Shown: piece after piece, positions 62,630 to 64,000 of the stretch
Layout: every line of letters begins with the position of its first letter
Position numbering within the stretch: the stretch's first letter is position 1
DNA from: CAZIOH01 sp964540815
GTDB taxonomy: Bacteria > Myxococcota_A > Polyangia > Fen-1088
DNA length: 64,000 bases
Direction of reading: 5' to 3'
Assembly (NCBI GenBank): GCA_964540815.1
Contig: CAZIOH010000027.1
Coordinates: forward strand, 4,492 to 68,491
Position numbers and translations under genes: made by a program
Notes under the pieces: model-generated
What the model was told of the DNA's origin: nothing
The model's input: only the letters and a program-made list of their open reading frames with translations
The model's database searches: none

Positions 62630-64000
62630 TCAACCCTTCAACACCGCCAGCTCGCCGCCGTAGCGCGGCTCACCAAAGGTGGCCACCGGGGTGCCCATCG
62701 CATTGCAAAGGGAGACCAACAACTGGTTGTTCGGCACGGCCGTCAAGGCCAAGCTGCGGCCGGTCTTGAAGTAGCCGCCTCCACTCCCGGCGAGAACGGT
62801 CGGAACTTGCGTCGTCAACCCCAGGCCGGAGCGCATGTTGCTCATCCCGAGGACCACCCCGTTGTCGAGGGCCGACTGGCCGTTCGGGTCGACCAGCCCC
62901 TTCATCTGGCCGGTCATGTAGGCGAGCTGGGACTGAAACCAGGCATCGCAGGTCGCCTTGTCGGCCCCATTGCGCTTGGCGATGTTCCGCAAGCCATTGA
63001 CGTCTCCGGTGTTGGCGTCGGAGGGATTCGGGCCACCGGCCGTGAATCCCAGGCTGTTGAGCACCAGCTGGCCGGCTCCTTGGTCGCCGATCTGCAAGAC
63101 CACCACGCGGGTCAGATCCGCTGCGAACGCCGCGGTCGCCAGGTCCATCTGGGTCTTGACGAGGGCCTCGACACCGACCGAGCTCTTGGGGATCACCACC
63201 GGGTTCGCGAACTCTGCGGAGGGAACCCCGCAGATGAGCCCGCCGGTCGAGCTCGGCGCGGCGCTGCCGTTGGCTCCTGCCCCGCCACCCATCCCCGAGG
63301 GGGGCGCGGCAGACAGGCCGAGCTCGATTCTCCGGACCGCGTCGAGATGGTTGGCAATGCGCTGTCGGTCCTCGGTGCCCACCTTCTGCGAAAAGCGCTT
63401 GAGCTCCGCCTGAACGAAGTCGAGGATGCTCCGCTGCATGGCCGGCTTCGACGGTGATCCGGCTCCGCCCGTGCCGCCTGCTCCGGCCCCTGTCATCGCG
63501 GTGGAAGGCAGGTTGCCTTGAAACGAAGACGTGAACACGGCGTAGGGGTCGAGGGTGGGCAGCACCACCTGGCCGGCCTGCCGCCAGGACAGGTGCCCCG
63601 TGCTCACGACGAACACCCCGAGGTTGAGACTCACGAGCCCGGGGTAACCGCCGGCCTTGAGCTCGGTGCCGATGTACTGATCCACCGACGGGCCGCCCGC
63701 AATGTCCGCCGCCGTGGAGGAGGAGAGCGTCTGATAGAAGGCCCCCGTCAGCATCCCCGGGTAGGCCGCCCGTCCGGTGCGCTCCCCCGAGCCGGGCATG
63801 TCGGTGAGGAAGGCGTAGTCGAGCCCATCGAGGAGGATCAGATCCTTTTGATACGGCGCGAGGCTGGCCATGAAGGTCGGCAGGGTCCAGGCGTCTGGCA
63901 CGTCGCCCTTGGTGGCCCAGTCCGTCACGCCGCTCAGCATTCCGTAGGGCCACACCAGGATGAAGAGCCGCTTGATCCCGCTGCCCGCACACGCCGCATC
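62630..64000 (-). CDS. DUF1552 family protein (copy 1), truncated by the window edge
   Basis: The 3' 456 codons of a second DUF1552 gene: LFILVWPYGMLSGV, PGMLTGAFYQTLSS, VVLPTLDPYAVFTSSFQG, RVVVLQIGDQGAGQL and GVVLGMSNMRSG align to the downstream copy with mostly conservative changes. Its start and Tat signal are outside the window. The longest ATG-initiated reading within the window starts at 63955, but the frame stays open to 64000 and matches the other copy, so the true start is further upstream. The downstream copy starts 7 bp after its stop, giving a tandem pair that should be cotranscribed. Confidence 0.88.
   Translation of the reverse strand, partial: DAACAGSGIKRLFILVWPYGMLSGVTDWATKGDVPDAWTLPTFMASLAPYQKDLILLDGLDYAFLTDMPGSGERTGRAAYPGMLTGAFYQTLSSSTAADIAGGPSVDQYIGTELKAGGYPGLVSLNLGVFVVSTGHLSWRQAGQVVLPTLDPYAVFTSSFQGNLPSTAMTGAGAGGTGGAGSPSKPAMQRSILDFVQAELKRFSQKVGTEDRQRIANHLDAVRRIELGLSAAPPSGMGGGAGANGSAAPSSTGGLICGVPSAEFANPVVIPKSSVGVEALVKTQMDLATAAFAADLTRVVVLQIGDQGAGQLVLNSLGFTAGGPNPSDANTGDVNGLRNIAKRNGADKATCDAWFQSQLAYMTGQMKGLVDPNGQSALDNGVVLGMSNMRSGLGLTTQVPTVLAGSGGGYFKTGRSLALTAVPNNQLLVSLCNAMGTPVATFGEPRYGGELAVLKG

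Overview
The window is very GC-rich and gene-dense and looks like the chromosome of a Myxococcota bacterium, probably a Polyangia-type myxobacterium. The support is a CarF/TMEM189-type desaturase, a MoxR-vWA gene group next to an FHA/Ser-Thr kinase pair, tandem DUF1552 and DUF1592/DUF1588 proteins, and many lipoproteins with long Gly/Ser/Ala linkers. This is inferred from gene content; there is no rRNA. Two tRNA genes are present (Asp-GTC and Thr-CGT). There is no CRISPR array and no recognisable transposase. Three runs of N (4058-4067, 26210-26309, 34587-34686) show a draft scaffold. The two 100-N gaps sit exactly inside hexanucleotide repeats.

Layout. 1-1223: decayed tyrosine recombinase running into a tRNA-Asp gene, so probably the edge of a tRNA-integrated element. 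1.5-8.6 kb: secreted protein; divergent fatty-acid-hydroxylase-like and CarF-like membrane enzymes; a poor-quality poly-C/N patch; YajQ; an M1-peptidase-like protein fused to an Omp85-like barrel; a helix-turn-helix/pseudo-receiver regulator. 8.8-15.9 kb: lipoprotein, leuS, small membrane protein, tRNA-Thr, PAP2/AUR1-like enzyme, di-haem DUF1111 lipoprotein.

15.9-28.3 kb is the most interesting block. Reading leftward are two uncharacterised proteins, a MoxR AAA+ ATPase, a methyltransferase, a vWA protein and a TPR/HEAT protein. Divergently, 128 bp away, are a TPR-FHA protein and a Ser/Thr kinase. It resembles the MoxR-vWA multi-component systems of multicellular bacteria, with its own phospho-signalling arm and a nucleic-acid-type methylase.

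28.3-34 kb: sorbosone-dehydrogenase-like lipoprotein, two membrane proteins (one with a DUF2156 lysyltransferase-like domain), an outer-membrane protein and a 51-residue membrane peptide. 34.1-45.4 kb: nine genes on the minus strand, nearly all overlapping by 4 bp: MBOAT/AlgI, AlgJ-like, two nucleotide-sugar or SDR enzymes, TolB-like propeller, GT2 glycosyltransferase, AlgX/J-like lipoprotein, SirB1-type transglutaminase-like TPR protein and a small secreted protein. This is most likely a surface-polysaccharide acetylation/assembly operon. 45.6-58.8 kb: polytopic TPR membrane protein, SGNH-esterase-like lipoprotein, outer-membrane protein, Cys-rich ten-repeat lipoprotein, class A PBP, a zinc/manganese-type ABC ATPase and permease, and a lectin-fold-like lipoprotein. 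59.1 kb to the end: two tandem DUF1552 Tat proteins (the first cut by the window edge) coupled to a DUF1592/1588 lipoprotein.
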